In this document: positions 1-9,989 of the stretch, piece after piece
How the letters are laid out: the number at the start of each line of letters is the position of its first letter
Position numbering within the stretch: position 1 is the stretch's first letter
NCBI RefSeq assembly: GCF_026230105.1
Contig: NC_079476.1
Span: 12,724,709 to 12,788,708 of the forward strand
DNA from: Diorhabda sublineata
Lineage: Eukaryota; Arthropoda; Insecta; Coleoptera; Chrysomelidae
Length of the DNA stretch: 64,000 nt
Direction: 5' to 3'
Position numbers and translations under genes: made by a program
Notes under the pieces: model-generated
What the model saw: the letters and a program-made list of their open reading frames with translations, nothing else
Database searches by the model: none
Told to the model about the DNA's origin: nothing

Positions 1-1168
1 TGAATGAAAAATAAATCGTAACGCAGTTTGACTAATTTTTTTGCAACAGTGGCCGAAAGGGCGTATGTGATGGAACTAAACTCTATTTACACAAGCGATC
101 ATTTTTTTAAGTTCGGTATTAAACCGTATCAGTAAATTATCTTGATATTTGCATTTATCGTTTTCCATTTTCTAAATAATCAACACATTTGGAATCCCAC
201 AATCCAGTAACTATAATTTTGTAAAACGGTTTTGAGTTCCTTGGGAGCACGTTCTTCGGATGAAATTAATTGTTGACTTTATTTTTATTTCTGACCTATA
301 ATGAGGAGTTTCATTTTCTTAACGTATCGACGGAAAAATTCACTTGGAAACGTTTCATAATATACAAACGTTTGAATTTTTTTACGAGAGTGAGTTTGTG
401 ATAGCAACGCCCACCTTGCAGATAGCTGTTTTATATGTAACATTTCTTGCGACATTTAACTTCGTTCGTTATAGTACAAGAGATCGAATTGTTTTAATCA
501 TTTTTAGGATAATATTTATCTAATTTTCCCTGTTTATGCAATTGTTGTTATACGTAAAAAATAGCTAATAAATACTTGAAATCATTTTTTCTCTATATTT
601 ACTTAACAATGAAAACATTTTTTTTTATATGAAAAATTATGTCATTGAAAATAACTTTTACTTCTAGATATGTTGAGACAAAGTCATATTTTTTCCTAAG
701 TTGAGAAAATATTATATATAAATTATACCTATGAAGAATATAATAGTTAAGCTTTTGCCAGCTTTCTCATATACAAGATTGAACTGAACTGGATAAAATT
801 TTAAAGATGGTCAAGTTAATCAGTTCGATGAAAAATAATATTAATGTGAAATAAACGTTTTAATAATTCAAATAAATTTATCATGGTTTCACTTACTGTT
901 CTAAGAAAAAATAATTAAGTTGAAAAATTCAGAATACTCATAAAGAAAAATTTGATGTGATTTAAATATTTTTGTATTTAAAAACTCACAGGAGCTCGAT
1001 ATTTTTCACATATTTTGTGTAATACTTCCAAAAATTTTAATTCAGTTGAAAACTTCGATTCCACAAAATTCGTCCACATATTTATATAAGAATATATTAT
1101 ATATTTTATCTGTGTATGCGTTTTGTTATACCTGTATAGTATATGTTGTTAATACATAATTGTGTTAG
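1..1168. other. Intron upstream of exon A
   Basis: AT-rich sequence with short poly-A/T runs. No exon, RNA gene or transposon protein could be recognised. It is taken to be the 3' part of an intron of neurobeachin. Confidence 0.6.
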
Positions 1169-1184
1169 GTATGCACATGTGCAG

Positions 1185-1312
1185 TTCGCAATTGTTTGGA
1201 GTGTAAAGAAAGAAGTCGACCGCACCACACTATTGCACCTAATTCACATAATTCTAGCCATAAAGCTGCACATCTTCAATCTTTCATAAGAGGTGTTCAA
1301 AATTCGCCAAAG
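1185..1312 (+). CDS. rg: Neurobeachin exon A, linker region
   Basis: The exon reads RNCLECKERSRPHH and then a Ser/His/Asn-rich stretch ending in GVQNSPK. It ends at a strong donor (AAG then gtaagt) in phase 0. The 5' border is uncertain: the acceptor may end at 1184 (tgcag) or at 1168 (ttag), the latter adding 16 bases in the same open frame. It lies just before the conserved KDPEKLLQD segment, in a part of the family that varies between species. It joins exon B in frame. No exon upstream of it could be found in positions 1-1168. Confidence 0.75.
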
Positions 1313-2070
1313 GTAAGTGTAGGATAAACATGATCAGTTCCTACAGTTAAATAAACCAGCTTCTTTGTGATCAAGAGAGAAAAACAAAATGGATTCGTTG
1401 GTAGAATAATTATTTCTATTCTCTAATGTAATATATTTTCAATTTCTGAACTATCAATCGTGATATTTGTTGTTTCATTATTTTATAATAGATTTGTCAA
1501 ATATTCAATGTTCCGTTGACCAAATTCAAACCTCAAAATAATGTATTTGATTCATTAGGAATGTAATAGCTCTATTTATTAAATATTTGAACGTTTAAAC
1601 AAATACATTATCAGGTAGATCAGTTGTAGCATCAATAAACATTCCAATCGAACCTCTTATTCTTTGGTTTGATTTTTTAAAGTAAAATTTAAAATTTACT
1701 TTTATCTAAGATTCATTAGCAAAGTTATTAATACATTAGATTATAACATCGATGGCTTTATGTATTTACTTATTGGAATTTCTTTATTTGTCCTCGCCTC
1801 ATTTTCGCTTAAATGTTGCTTGATCTATCCTTAATTCATAGTTTAAAGTTTTTTGAAAACTAGTAGATTTGACACTTTTTGTTTGAACCGCAATTTTATT
1901 ATTAGAAGTTTCAAGAAACAAAAATTTAATAATACTGATCAGTTGCATGCCCAACTATTATTTTCCAGACAACTTGCTATTTTTTGTTTTACTGATAAGC
2001 TGTTCTAAGCTGGTTTATATACTTAACTAACTCCATTGACATGATCATAAATCAATTGATTTATTTTCAG

Positions 2071-2178
2071 AGTGTTACTGATAATTTATCAAACAGTTCA
2101 AGTCCTGTGAAAGACCCGGAAAAACTCTTACAAGATATGGATGTCAATCGGCTGCGAGCTGTAATTTATAGAGATGTG
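2071..2178 (+). CDS. rg: Neurobeachin exon B
   Basis: A 36-codon exon, phase 0 at both ends, between a polypyrimidine acceptor (ttattttcag) and a gtatgc donor. It encodes a Ser-rich start followed by KDPEKLLQDMDVNRLRAV and IYRDV. The LLQD-D-NRLRAV-RDV pattern is a conserved neurobeachin/LRBA segment that runs straight into the KQAQFL block of the next exon. The exon can be skipped without changing frame, but its conservation suggests that it is constitutive. Confidence 0.88.
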
Positions 2179-3333
2179 GTATGCACTTGCTTAAAAACTT
2201 AACATTTTAACCTAAACAGTGAACGGCTAAATTATAGAATAAAAAGGATTATTTGTGAAACAAGAATCTTCAATAAACAGTTCGATTTTTGTTTCAAATA
2301 TCATGTTCTCATTAACCTTTAGTAGTAGTAATTACATTACTAAAGATGGTGTGCTGACTTAATCATTAATTTCTTTAAATGAAATGTATCATGCGTCCTC
2401 TTTTGTAATAGATTTCTATTCTTTTAGTGTTATTAAATTTATAAGGGAATTAATTTCTACAGACTGGCGAAATATTTTATTTAAATTCAACAATTCCACG
2501 ATTTTAATTAATCTGTTTTTAAACAAAATAATATGTGAATAATATCCATGTTAAATCAAATATTGAAGATGCCTTCCATTGGCTTATTGTTCTTCCAGTT
2601 GATGATATCTGGAGTAACTATAATATTTTCGTGGTGTATTTACTTATACCATATAATCAGACGACCTTATGACCACTATCTATAGCCCCATCTACTGTTC
2701 CACTTACTTGGATTGCAGTATTTTCAGAACTGCAAAATGCGAGGTGATTCCATTTTGCTGAAATTACATATTTACTTAAGTGAATTTGGATCATTGAAAT
2801 GTTTGCAAGGACAGGCTTAAGTGTATTTATTAAAAAAAGTTATATCACTGAGCCAATGAATCTGTCATTAGTTATCTCTGCCCATATCTTCTGAAGGACT
2901 GCGTGTGTCAATCGATAATACGATTTGGACTCTTTTTACTTCTGACGATTAACTTTACCATGTTGATAAAATATGGCTGCATCGGAAAAGAATTTTATTC
3001 ATGAACAACATCGAAATAAATAGGGTAATAAATACTAAACTACACTGTCTTTTCATTTCTAATCAACATGGAACGATATTTTTTAAAAGCAGACTTTTAT
3101 GTCATTTATTCCTTTTGCTTAGTCTTGGTGTGAGTCATTACTTTGGAGATTTATGTCTCAAAATGAAAAAAATTTCTCGTTCTGTACAAAAAAAGTAAAA
3201 AAAAAAATAAAAATCCTGAAATATTCATTTTATTTCTTAATTTTGGCCTTACTTATATATAAATTTTAAAATTCGGAAACAAAAACATTGTGTATCTTGA
3301 ATATTTTGTAAATTTTTTCATTATAATCCGTTA

Positions 3334-3367
3334 TTCCAGTCATTTCACCAATGTGAAATGACTGGAA
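3334..3367. repeat. Perfect hairpin, 15-base arms, 4-base loop
   Basis: TTCCAGTCATTTCAC and its exact complement are separated by caat. It stands alone, with no T-run and no adjacent gene. It may be a small foldback remnant or a precursor-like hairpin; the arms are short for a microRNA. Confidence 0.9.
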
Positions 3368-3554
3368 ATGTGAAAAAGATTTTATTTTGCTGCTGTTGTG
3401 ACTTGCTATGTATAATATGGTTTTGTTCTTTATTTTAGATGCATTTTTGTGTAAGTAGACATAAAATTTGAATATTGAAGAGAAAAACCAATTATTTTTT
3501 ACTTAGCATTGTCTATACGATGATAACATATATTTAGTGAATGCCAGGATTAGT

Positions 3555-3556
<2 letters not shown>

Positions 3557-3623
<67 letters not shown>
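3557..3623. repeat. (TA)n microsatellite
   Basis: An uninterrupted AT/TA dinucleotide tract of about 66 bases, the first of six such tracts in the window. It is probably length-polymorphic. Confidence 0.97.
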
Positions 3624-3627
<4 letters not shown>

Positions 3628-3966
3628 AAAATGGAATAATGAAAAAATGTTTCTAGGTGAAAAACTCATCCTTTATTCGATATCATGATATCTTCCTTGA
3701 TTTCAAAAGATTTCTGAAAGCTTCTCTAATTAATCCAGTCTGATTTATAAATTAAATTTTTATAGTACACTTTTATTTATATCATTGTTCAAGGTAACGA
3801 TCAAAGTTGACCAACTCTATATGTACAGACTATGTTAGAAAAAGGTTGTTTGATTGTCAACTATAACACAAGTTTTTGGTATCGATTTTATATTAATTTA
3901 AGTATAATTTAATTTGTATAAGTTTAATGGATAAAGTTTGATAATTAATCATAATTTTATTAATAG

Positions 3967-4129
3967 GAGGAAACCAAACAAGCTCAATTTTTATCGTTAG
4001 CTATCGTCTACTTTATATCTGTACTCATGGTGTCGAAATATAGAGATATTTTGGAACCACCCGTCTCGGTGAAAGTACCCAGTCCGGTTCCCGTGATAAG
4101 AAATAATGGTACTTCATCCCAACCTTCCG
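3967..4129 (+). CDS. rg: Neurobeachin exon C, VSKYRDILEP block
   Basis: It begins EETKQAQFLSLAIVYFISVL and continues MVSKYRDILEPP, one of the most conserved neurobeachin/LRBA stretches, with a short hydrophobic helix. A Pro/Ser/Val-rich tail follows. Two donors are possible: gtagtc after 4129 (phase 1) and gtacat after 4140 (phase 0). Only the 4129 donor keeps the frame into both the next exon (8730) and, if that is skipped, the one after it (12515). The 4140 donor spliced to 12515 would soon reach a stop codon. An ATG at 4027 lies inside the exon and is not taken as a start. Confidence 0.88.
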
Positions 4130-4889
4130 GTAGTCCACAAGGTACATTTATTAGTTCTAATAAACTATTAATAAATTTCAATAAACTTGACAGGTATATT
4201 TTTTACATTTATAAATACACATTTGTGAATTATTCATGTAATCTATATATTATTGTGTTATACAGTATTGACAAATATTTTGCAGAATGTAATAATTTCA
4301 ATTTGAATTCTGTATCTAATTGATTTCCAACATACCACTGTAAATATCCGTAGAAGGTCCAGGTAAATAAAAACAAACACTGCTCCTCAGTATTCCCACT
4401 CACTCTTTCGAGAATGGTCGAATTATGTGATTTAGGATTTGTCTCGAATTTGCTTCCATTAATTTTAAAGTTAGTTTACCATTAGCTAACATATTGTAAT
4501 TCTAAAAAAATTATAGAAAAGAAGTGAAAATACAAATATTAAAACGGTATTTTAAAGGTCACTCATATCAAAAAATAACTATACAATCTATAATCTACAA
4601 TCTACAAACTACTCGTATATAACATAGAGTATTAACTATACGATCGACTATTATTTAGATTATTCAAAAATATTAAAAATATTGGTTGGATCCAAAATAT
4701 TCGGAAATGTAGAAAAATAATGAAAACGAAAAATTGAAGTTTGTACTGATGTTGAAACCAGTTATTGTTGAAGCCAACAAATTAAATCTTGCAATTAAAA
4801 ATTTCCTAATTGGAAATTTCGATTCCAGTCATGTTTAATATAAATTTTTTGTTAAGATAATTGATACATTTAATCTTATATGAATATAC

Positions 4890-6312
4890 TTTATTTATTA
4901 TCAAAACTTTTTTTTAATATGAAGTTTTATATTTTTTATTTATAATTACAATATAAAATCATAGTTTTATTTAAAAAGGTTTTTTATTTTTATATTTTTT
5001 TCCCAAAACCAATAGCAGAAAAAATGAAATGAACACAATAATTAATAATTTTTTTAATAAATTAAGTGGAAAACAATAGTGATGTAATATGTAATACGAT
5101 TTATAATAAATCGAAGAATTGAGGTGTATTTCTTGGTATGGTGTCACACGTTATTTGAATACGATTCTTCAAATCGTTGTTATCAACTATGGGTGTCGTA
5201 TACACTAATGATTTAAAATAACCCCATGAACAGAAATCACAAGAATTCAACTCTGGAGATCGAGGAGGCCATTGTTGGCACTCTCCCAATTCAACGTTTG
5301 GGATGTGTTGCATCATTGCAAACGCAGTCCGATTGAGTGTACTGGAGCACCATCGTGCATGAACCACATGTTTTGTCTAATATTGAGTGCTATGTCTAGT
5401 TCATAGGTATAATTTTCAAGAAAACTGGTTTAAAATATTCCATTTAATGGCTGTATAATCTCATGGAGATTCTCGTCTGTCCATCCATGAAAATTAATAA
5501 TAATGATAGATATTGCCTCGTCAATAAATGATGCATTATTTAAAAATTAAGGATTTTGTCGTATACAAAATCTAACTGATTGAGGAAAATCTCTAGGTAA
5601 AAGAGCTTGAATCCGTTGGATGTGATAACGATATAACTGCTACTGTTTTCAAACTCGCCACACAGATGAATGGCTGATATTTAGGGTGTTAGCAATGTTT
5701 TCAGTGCTTGTTTCCGTGTGTACGAAACAACCAGTGTTGGTTGAATCTCTTTTTAACATTCCAATTTTGGAAAAGCGATTACGATGAGGCGTCATTCGTT
5801 GCGAAAATTTTTGAGCATAAAGACTTGTTGAGAATTACCACTTGCCACAAACTAAATGCATGTCGGCCATGTTAGCGTTTGTATACTTGTTACAATACGC
5901 AGATAACGTAAAACTCAGAACCTACAAACTTACAAGTAAACTTGTGTTTGGCATCAGCCTACCACCAAAATTCGAATAAACATTAAGTAAACAAAGTAAA
6001 TGAATTGTCGAAGTAACAATATCCTACTATTCTAAAATTTGATAACTAAAATCAAGGCTGAGGTAGTTATTTCTAGTATTTATTATGAATCGTATTACAT
6101 TTTACATATAAGATATAATGTTATTTCATAAAACTTCATATTGAAAAAAAGTTCTGATATGAAATAAAGTGAGGGTTGCCAATTTCACTCACCAATTTTA
6201 GAAAAAAAAATGAAAACTCAATTTTAGTCACCACTTGTGGGTGAAAGGGAAAAACCCATCTTAATTTCATATGAGCAATCACCTCCTGAATTTAGAAACA
6301 CCTGTATGTTAC
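4890..6312 (-). mobile_element. Mariner-type transposon relic (DUF4817-type transposase), broken
   Basis: The minus strand carries a degraded transposase of the insect family that pairs an N-terminal helix-turn-helix (DUF4817-like) with a DDE domain. Reading down from about 5,880, pieces such as SQRMTPHRNRF, SHSSVWRV and RIQALLPRDFPQSVRF match the N-terminal half. The best stretch (5101-5367) holds WPPRSPELNSCDFCSWGY and SLVYTTPIVDN, carrying the last catalytic Asp (in SCDF). Several frameshifts and stops interrupt it. The sequence near 4899-4932 is an inverted partner of the sequence near 6135-6165, so these look like subterminal inverted repeats. The outer end near 6312 begins acaggtgtttctaaattcag. 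The element is defunct and lies in intron C-D. Confidence 0.8.
6186..6262 (-). repeat. Subterminal repeat shared with 39,221-39,293
   Basis: Its reverse complement contains ggtggtgactaaaattgag-like text, with ccctttcaccc before it and a T-run after it. A diverged copy lies on the plus strand at 39,221-39,293. Here it forms part of the end of the mariner-type relic. Confidence 0.75.
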
Positions 6313-7139
6313 AGAAGTCATAAGTCATACATATACGTAGCTATATTGATATATTGGAATTTTCCATCTAATTTTGAGTAACTATTTCTTATAACGTAAA
6401 AAATTTACCTATACAAGTAGATTTAAGAAGCAAATTCCACCACACAATTTTGGCAGTGTATAAAATAAAATACTTATATGATTAAAATTAGGTATTTTTA
6501 TTATCAATTTTGAGGAATTGGGTTCGATGAATACCTAATTAACATGAAGGTTATTACAATGAAACACTTTGAAAATATAGTTATAATTTCCCAAAATATG
6601 CAAAGTTTCATTTGTGTTCTATTTTTTATCGCACAATTTAAAAGAAAGCACATTTCCCTAAAATTCCTATATATAAGTTACCGTTCATTTGCGTAAATCA
6701 GTTAGTTAGCAGATTTACTATCTAATCTACAGACTAACGAAAATTCATAAGGTAAAGTTCATAAAACAGTTTTGTATCTGAATAAAACATCTTAATTAGA
6801 TGTAGGTAATTGATACAATTTCTGTTACGTATAAATAAAGAAATAAAAAATCAATCAATTAAAATGTTACTTCATTGATAAAATGTAAAAAACCTAATCA
6901 ATTACACAAAAATCAATGGAACCAGTCTAAAGCTCATAGGTAATAAAATTGGAAAATTCCACGTAATAGAATTACTTATTAGTGCATTCTAAAGATTGAT
7001 GACATTTCGAATTACACAAAAAATTATTTTTACGCACATTAGTTTCACATTTAGATAATCATCTTTTGCTATCAATTTTTCTTGAAAAACGCTAAATTGA
7101 GATCTTGCATATAATTGCTTTAAAATTTCAATTTACTGT

Positions 7140-7797
7140 CCAGTTTGCGGAGCCCGTCATCAGATCTTTCAATTACGGCTAAAATTAAAGGAGGATCAGT
7201 TTTTGATTTGTCAACTTTGGTATTTTTATTCTGATTGTAGTTCTCTCTTCCGCTATAGGATGATTAGCGTTACAAATGGATATCATTTTCTTGGCTTGTT
7301 TTTCTGAACCTTCCTTGGCCTTTTTACGTTGTTTTTTGATTCATATTGTTTTCACAAATTTTGCATAAAATCATTTTGCCGTAACCTTTTTCTTTAGATT
7401 TAGATCACCACAAATTACATTCGATGCAGGTATGAGCCCCTGATGACTCTTTAGAGCAAACAATACACAGGACTGAATCGATAACTAGTTGAATATGTAT
7501 TGGAGTATCGAAGCTAATAAAATTAATACCCTCGTCAGCTAGTTCTTGATTCTTTGAAGATAATTGATGTGAGATAACCGGATCTTGAACCACAGTAACA
7601 TTACTATTGCCTTTAGTGAGTTTCTTTGTTAGGGTTTCGGTGGTTTCATCCTGTACTAAGTGGAAAGGTGTATTTTTGGACACATCCATTTCTGCAATGT
7701 TTAATTTTTCAAGATCCTCTTCTCTATGTAGCGAGTGAAATTTTACCTGTGGTATAATAGATGAAGCCAATCCAACATTTGTAAGACGACCAAACAT
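7140..7797 (-). pseudogene. Transposon-type zinc-finger protein relic
   Basis: A 130-codon minus-strand ORF (7405-7797) ends in CIVCSKESSGAHTCIEC. This Cys-rich motif resembles the zinc finger in the SCAND3-like/transposon-derived proteins common in insect genomes. After the TGA stop, the family-like text goes on (GYGKMILCKICENN), then shifts frame (QAKKMISICNANHP). The gene is therefore broken, and an intact copy would have been longer. The first half (for example NIAEMDVSKNTPF) is not recognised. The exact family is uncertain. It lies inside a neurobeachin intron on the opposite strand. Confidence 0.5.
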
Positions 7798-8010
7798 GGC
7801 TTCCTATGGACTTCTTTTAATACTGCAACGACAAGTATGATTCTTCATAAATTGTACGAATCTCCGCAATTTAACGATGTACTATTCGTTACCATGCAAA
7901 TATAATCTTTTTTAAATTAAATTCCACACCACACTTTATCCGATGGTATCACAAAATCTGCAGATTACCTAATTAGTGTGCACAGCAACATATTCTGCAT
8001 TCTAACGGTT

Positions 8011-8082
8011 AAGTTGGAATTTCTGGAACCGTTGGCGATATTCATACTGAATGCACTGTTTACACGAACGCTCACAATTTTA
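8011..8082 (-). repeat. Dispersed repeat, partner of 54,404-54,480
   Basis: The segment aagttggaatttctggaacc followed by gttg-gatattcatactga and actgtttacac is also found at 54,404-54,480 with few differences. It lies just upstream (on the minus strand) of the zinc-finger relic, so it may be the leader end of the same element. Confidence 0.85.
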
Positions 8083-8515
8083 ACGGTAAATTATATATTG
8101 TGAACGTATGTGTCTGATTATCTTCTGTTATTATTTCTGTCGTTTCAACTAGACGCAAACCAGTAAATAGAATTTCAAATTACCAAATAAAACTGGATGT
8201 AAGATGTGAAATAAAATATATTTTAATGATTATTAACTGACTGAAGCAGATTGCAGATGTCAAAATGTGATCCAGGATACTCTTTATTTTCAACGTTAAG
8301 TGGTCAGCTTATCCGTTTATTGGATTCAAAAATAGTCTGGTTAACATGAAAACATACTAAGCAATCATCCAATTTATTCAACTCTAAACCCAACCAAGAC
8401 TTAGGAGGTTAATATATATACTCCATTTTAGGAATTAAAGTTGTAATATTCATAACAATAAGTTATATAAGAATTATTTAGCTATAATATACTAGATTTA
8501 TATTATTATATATAT

Positions 8516-8522
<7 letters not shown>

Positions 8523-8576
<54 letters not shown>
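8523..8576. repeat. (TA)n microsatellite
   Basis: A TA tract of about 54 bases, preceded by an imperfect ATT/TATA run. It lies about 150 bases upstream of the acceptor of the His-rich exon. Confidence 0.97.
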
Positions 8577-8578
<2 letters not shown>

Positions 8579-8729
8579 TATCTATTGATTTATTTAATGT
8601 ACTATATACACTAGTTACATCTATATATTTCCATTATTTTCCTATTGTGGGTAGTTATACTAATTTAACATTATCTTCATTGTGAAGATGATATAATTAA
8701 TATTTTTTTTTTCAATTCACGACATGCAG

Positions 8730-8948
8730 AGGGGAGTGCAAGACCTCTTTTTCCCCAGTGGTCCCATCATGTATATCCCCAATTCCTCCCAGGCGCCCAT
8801 CCGAATGCAGTGGCCCACAATAATTATGTGCGACACAGACATTCATATGCTAAACACCATTATAACCTTAATAATAACCATCATTCTCACCACCACAACC
8901 ACAAAAATGACCACCGATTCTACCGCAACTCTGTTGCAAGCCGCGCAG
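8730..8948 (+). CDS. rg: Neurobeachin exon D, histidine-rich cassette
   Basis: The exon is 219 bases between a long T-rich tract ending catgcag and a CAG-gtaatt donor. It enters and leaves in phase 1, so it can be included or skipped without a frameshift. In the frame set by the neighbours it reads GSARPLFPQWSHHVYP and then a His/Asn-rich region (HHYNLNNNHHSHHHNHKND). Fifteen of its 72 complete codons are histidine. A second frame is also open across the whole exon (from the ATG at 8724) but does not fit the splice phases. No catalytic or known domain is visible. It is probably a disordered, lineage-specific insert. Confidence 0.78.
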
Positions 8949-9426
8949 GTAATTCCTGTAAGAGAAAGTTACATGTATTGTTGTTTTTCCAAGTATACCT
9001 GCACGTCCTCTAATACCCTGCAATGTTTAGTTTTGTTTCTTCATTATTTTACAATATTTATATTAAATTCGAACATGAAATCATTATAAAATTTTTTGAG
9101 TCAGCTTTCAGGTCAGTATCTTTTTTTTTACAAAAAAATAATAAAAGCCTTTTCAATTATTTTGACGAATAACTTAGTGATACAGCACACCATTCTCTAC
9201 ATTCTTTGTCGTTCTATATGCATTTAATAAATAATTTTCACCATCGACTTGCTAAATTAGAAGCATTCGATTGGTTTTCTATAAAAATCTAACTAAATAG
9301 TTTTTTGTTTAATCCCACAATTTCTCAGAAAGCATTCTTTTCCCTCCTACCTAGGTGATATTAATATGTTACAAGAGGTCCACGATTTCTTAACGACCTC
9401 TTAGCTTACGAAAACGAAAATAGACC

Positions 9427-9758
9427 TACAATATGGCCCAGGAACCAATGGACTCTATTTTGCAGACGGAAACATACGCTATCCTTACATGTACAGCTCG
9501 TTGCGCACAACGTAACTACCACAATGCGAAGATCTCATCAGATAACAAAGTAGCCCCCTCAAGCTCTTGATTATTATCAAATAGAGTAAAAGTTTGTATG
9601 GGACTACATCGAATCTTTAATCTTAATGAAAGTAAACTATAATGTGGGTACCTGGCCACGCCGGAGTATTCGACATTGAACAAGCCGATCGTCTGACGAA
9701 AAAATGTGACGAGCAATTCCTTTCACAGGACTACAACTTTCTCAAGTCATGGTCGTAA
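9427..9758 (+). mobile_element. LINE RNase H domain fossil (jockey/R1-like)
   Basis: The plus strand encodes a decayed RNase H domain. Positions 9427-9570 read QTETYAILTCTARCAQRNY and HNAKISSDNKVAPSSS before a stop. They match the ALQAEVYAI-type and SDS-AAL-type stretches of LINE RNase H domains; here the expected SDS-A reads SSDNKVA. After a frameshift, 9645-9758 gives WVPGHAGVFDIEQADRL, the hallmark C-terminal RNase H motif with its His and Asp. No reverse transcriptase was recognised upstream. The region 9759-9990 may be its 3' continuation. It is a 5'-truncated, inactive insertion in intron D-E. Confidence 0.82.
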
Positions 9759-9989
9759 AAGAGTGGGAGAACGAGCAGAAATCAGAAATATGGAATAAAA
9801 CCCCAAGTATGAAACAATTTTCTTTCTCATTCCACCCACCAACTGATCTCAAAAGGCCCTTTCATTAAACAAAAGCGAGCTAAGGAAAGTTACTGGTTTG
9901 CTCACACACCAACAACAATATTATGGAGAAGGGATAATAAGATGAGACTTGCTGTAAAAAACAAGATAAAAGAAGAATTGCAGAGAAAT

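Larger units (their letters stand above)
2179..3966. other. Intron B-C
   Basis: Non-coding, AT-rich. It contains a perfect 15-base hairpin (3334-3367) and a long TA tract (3557-3623), each listed separately. The 65-codon ORF at 3001-3198 has no protein-like features and is treated as chance. Confidence 0.7.

Noticed and set aside
8724..9089. 121-codon ORF MQRGVQDLFF... over the His-rich exon
   Set aside because: It starts before the splice acceptor, runs past the donor and is out of phase with both neighbouring exons. The other frame fits the splicing exactly.
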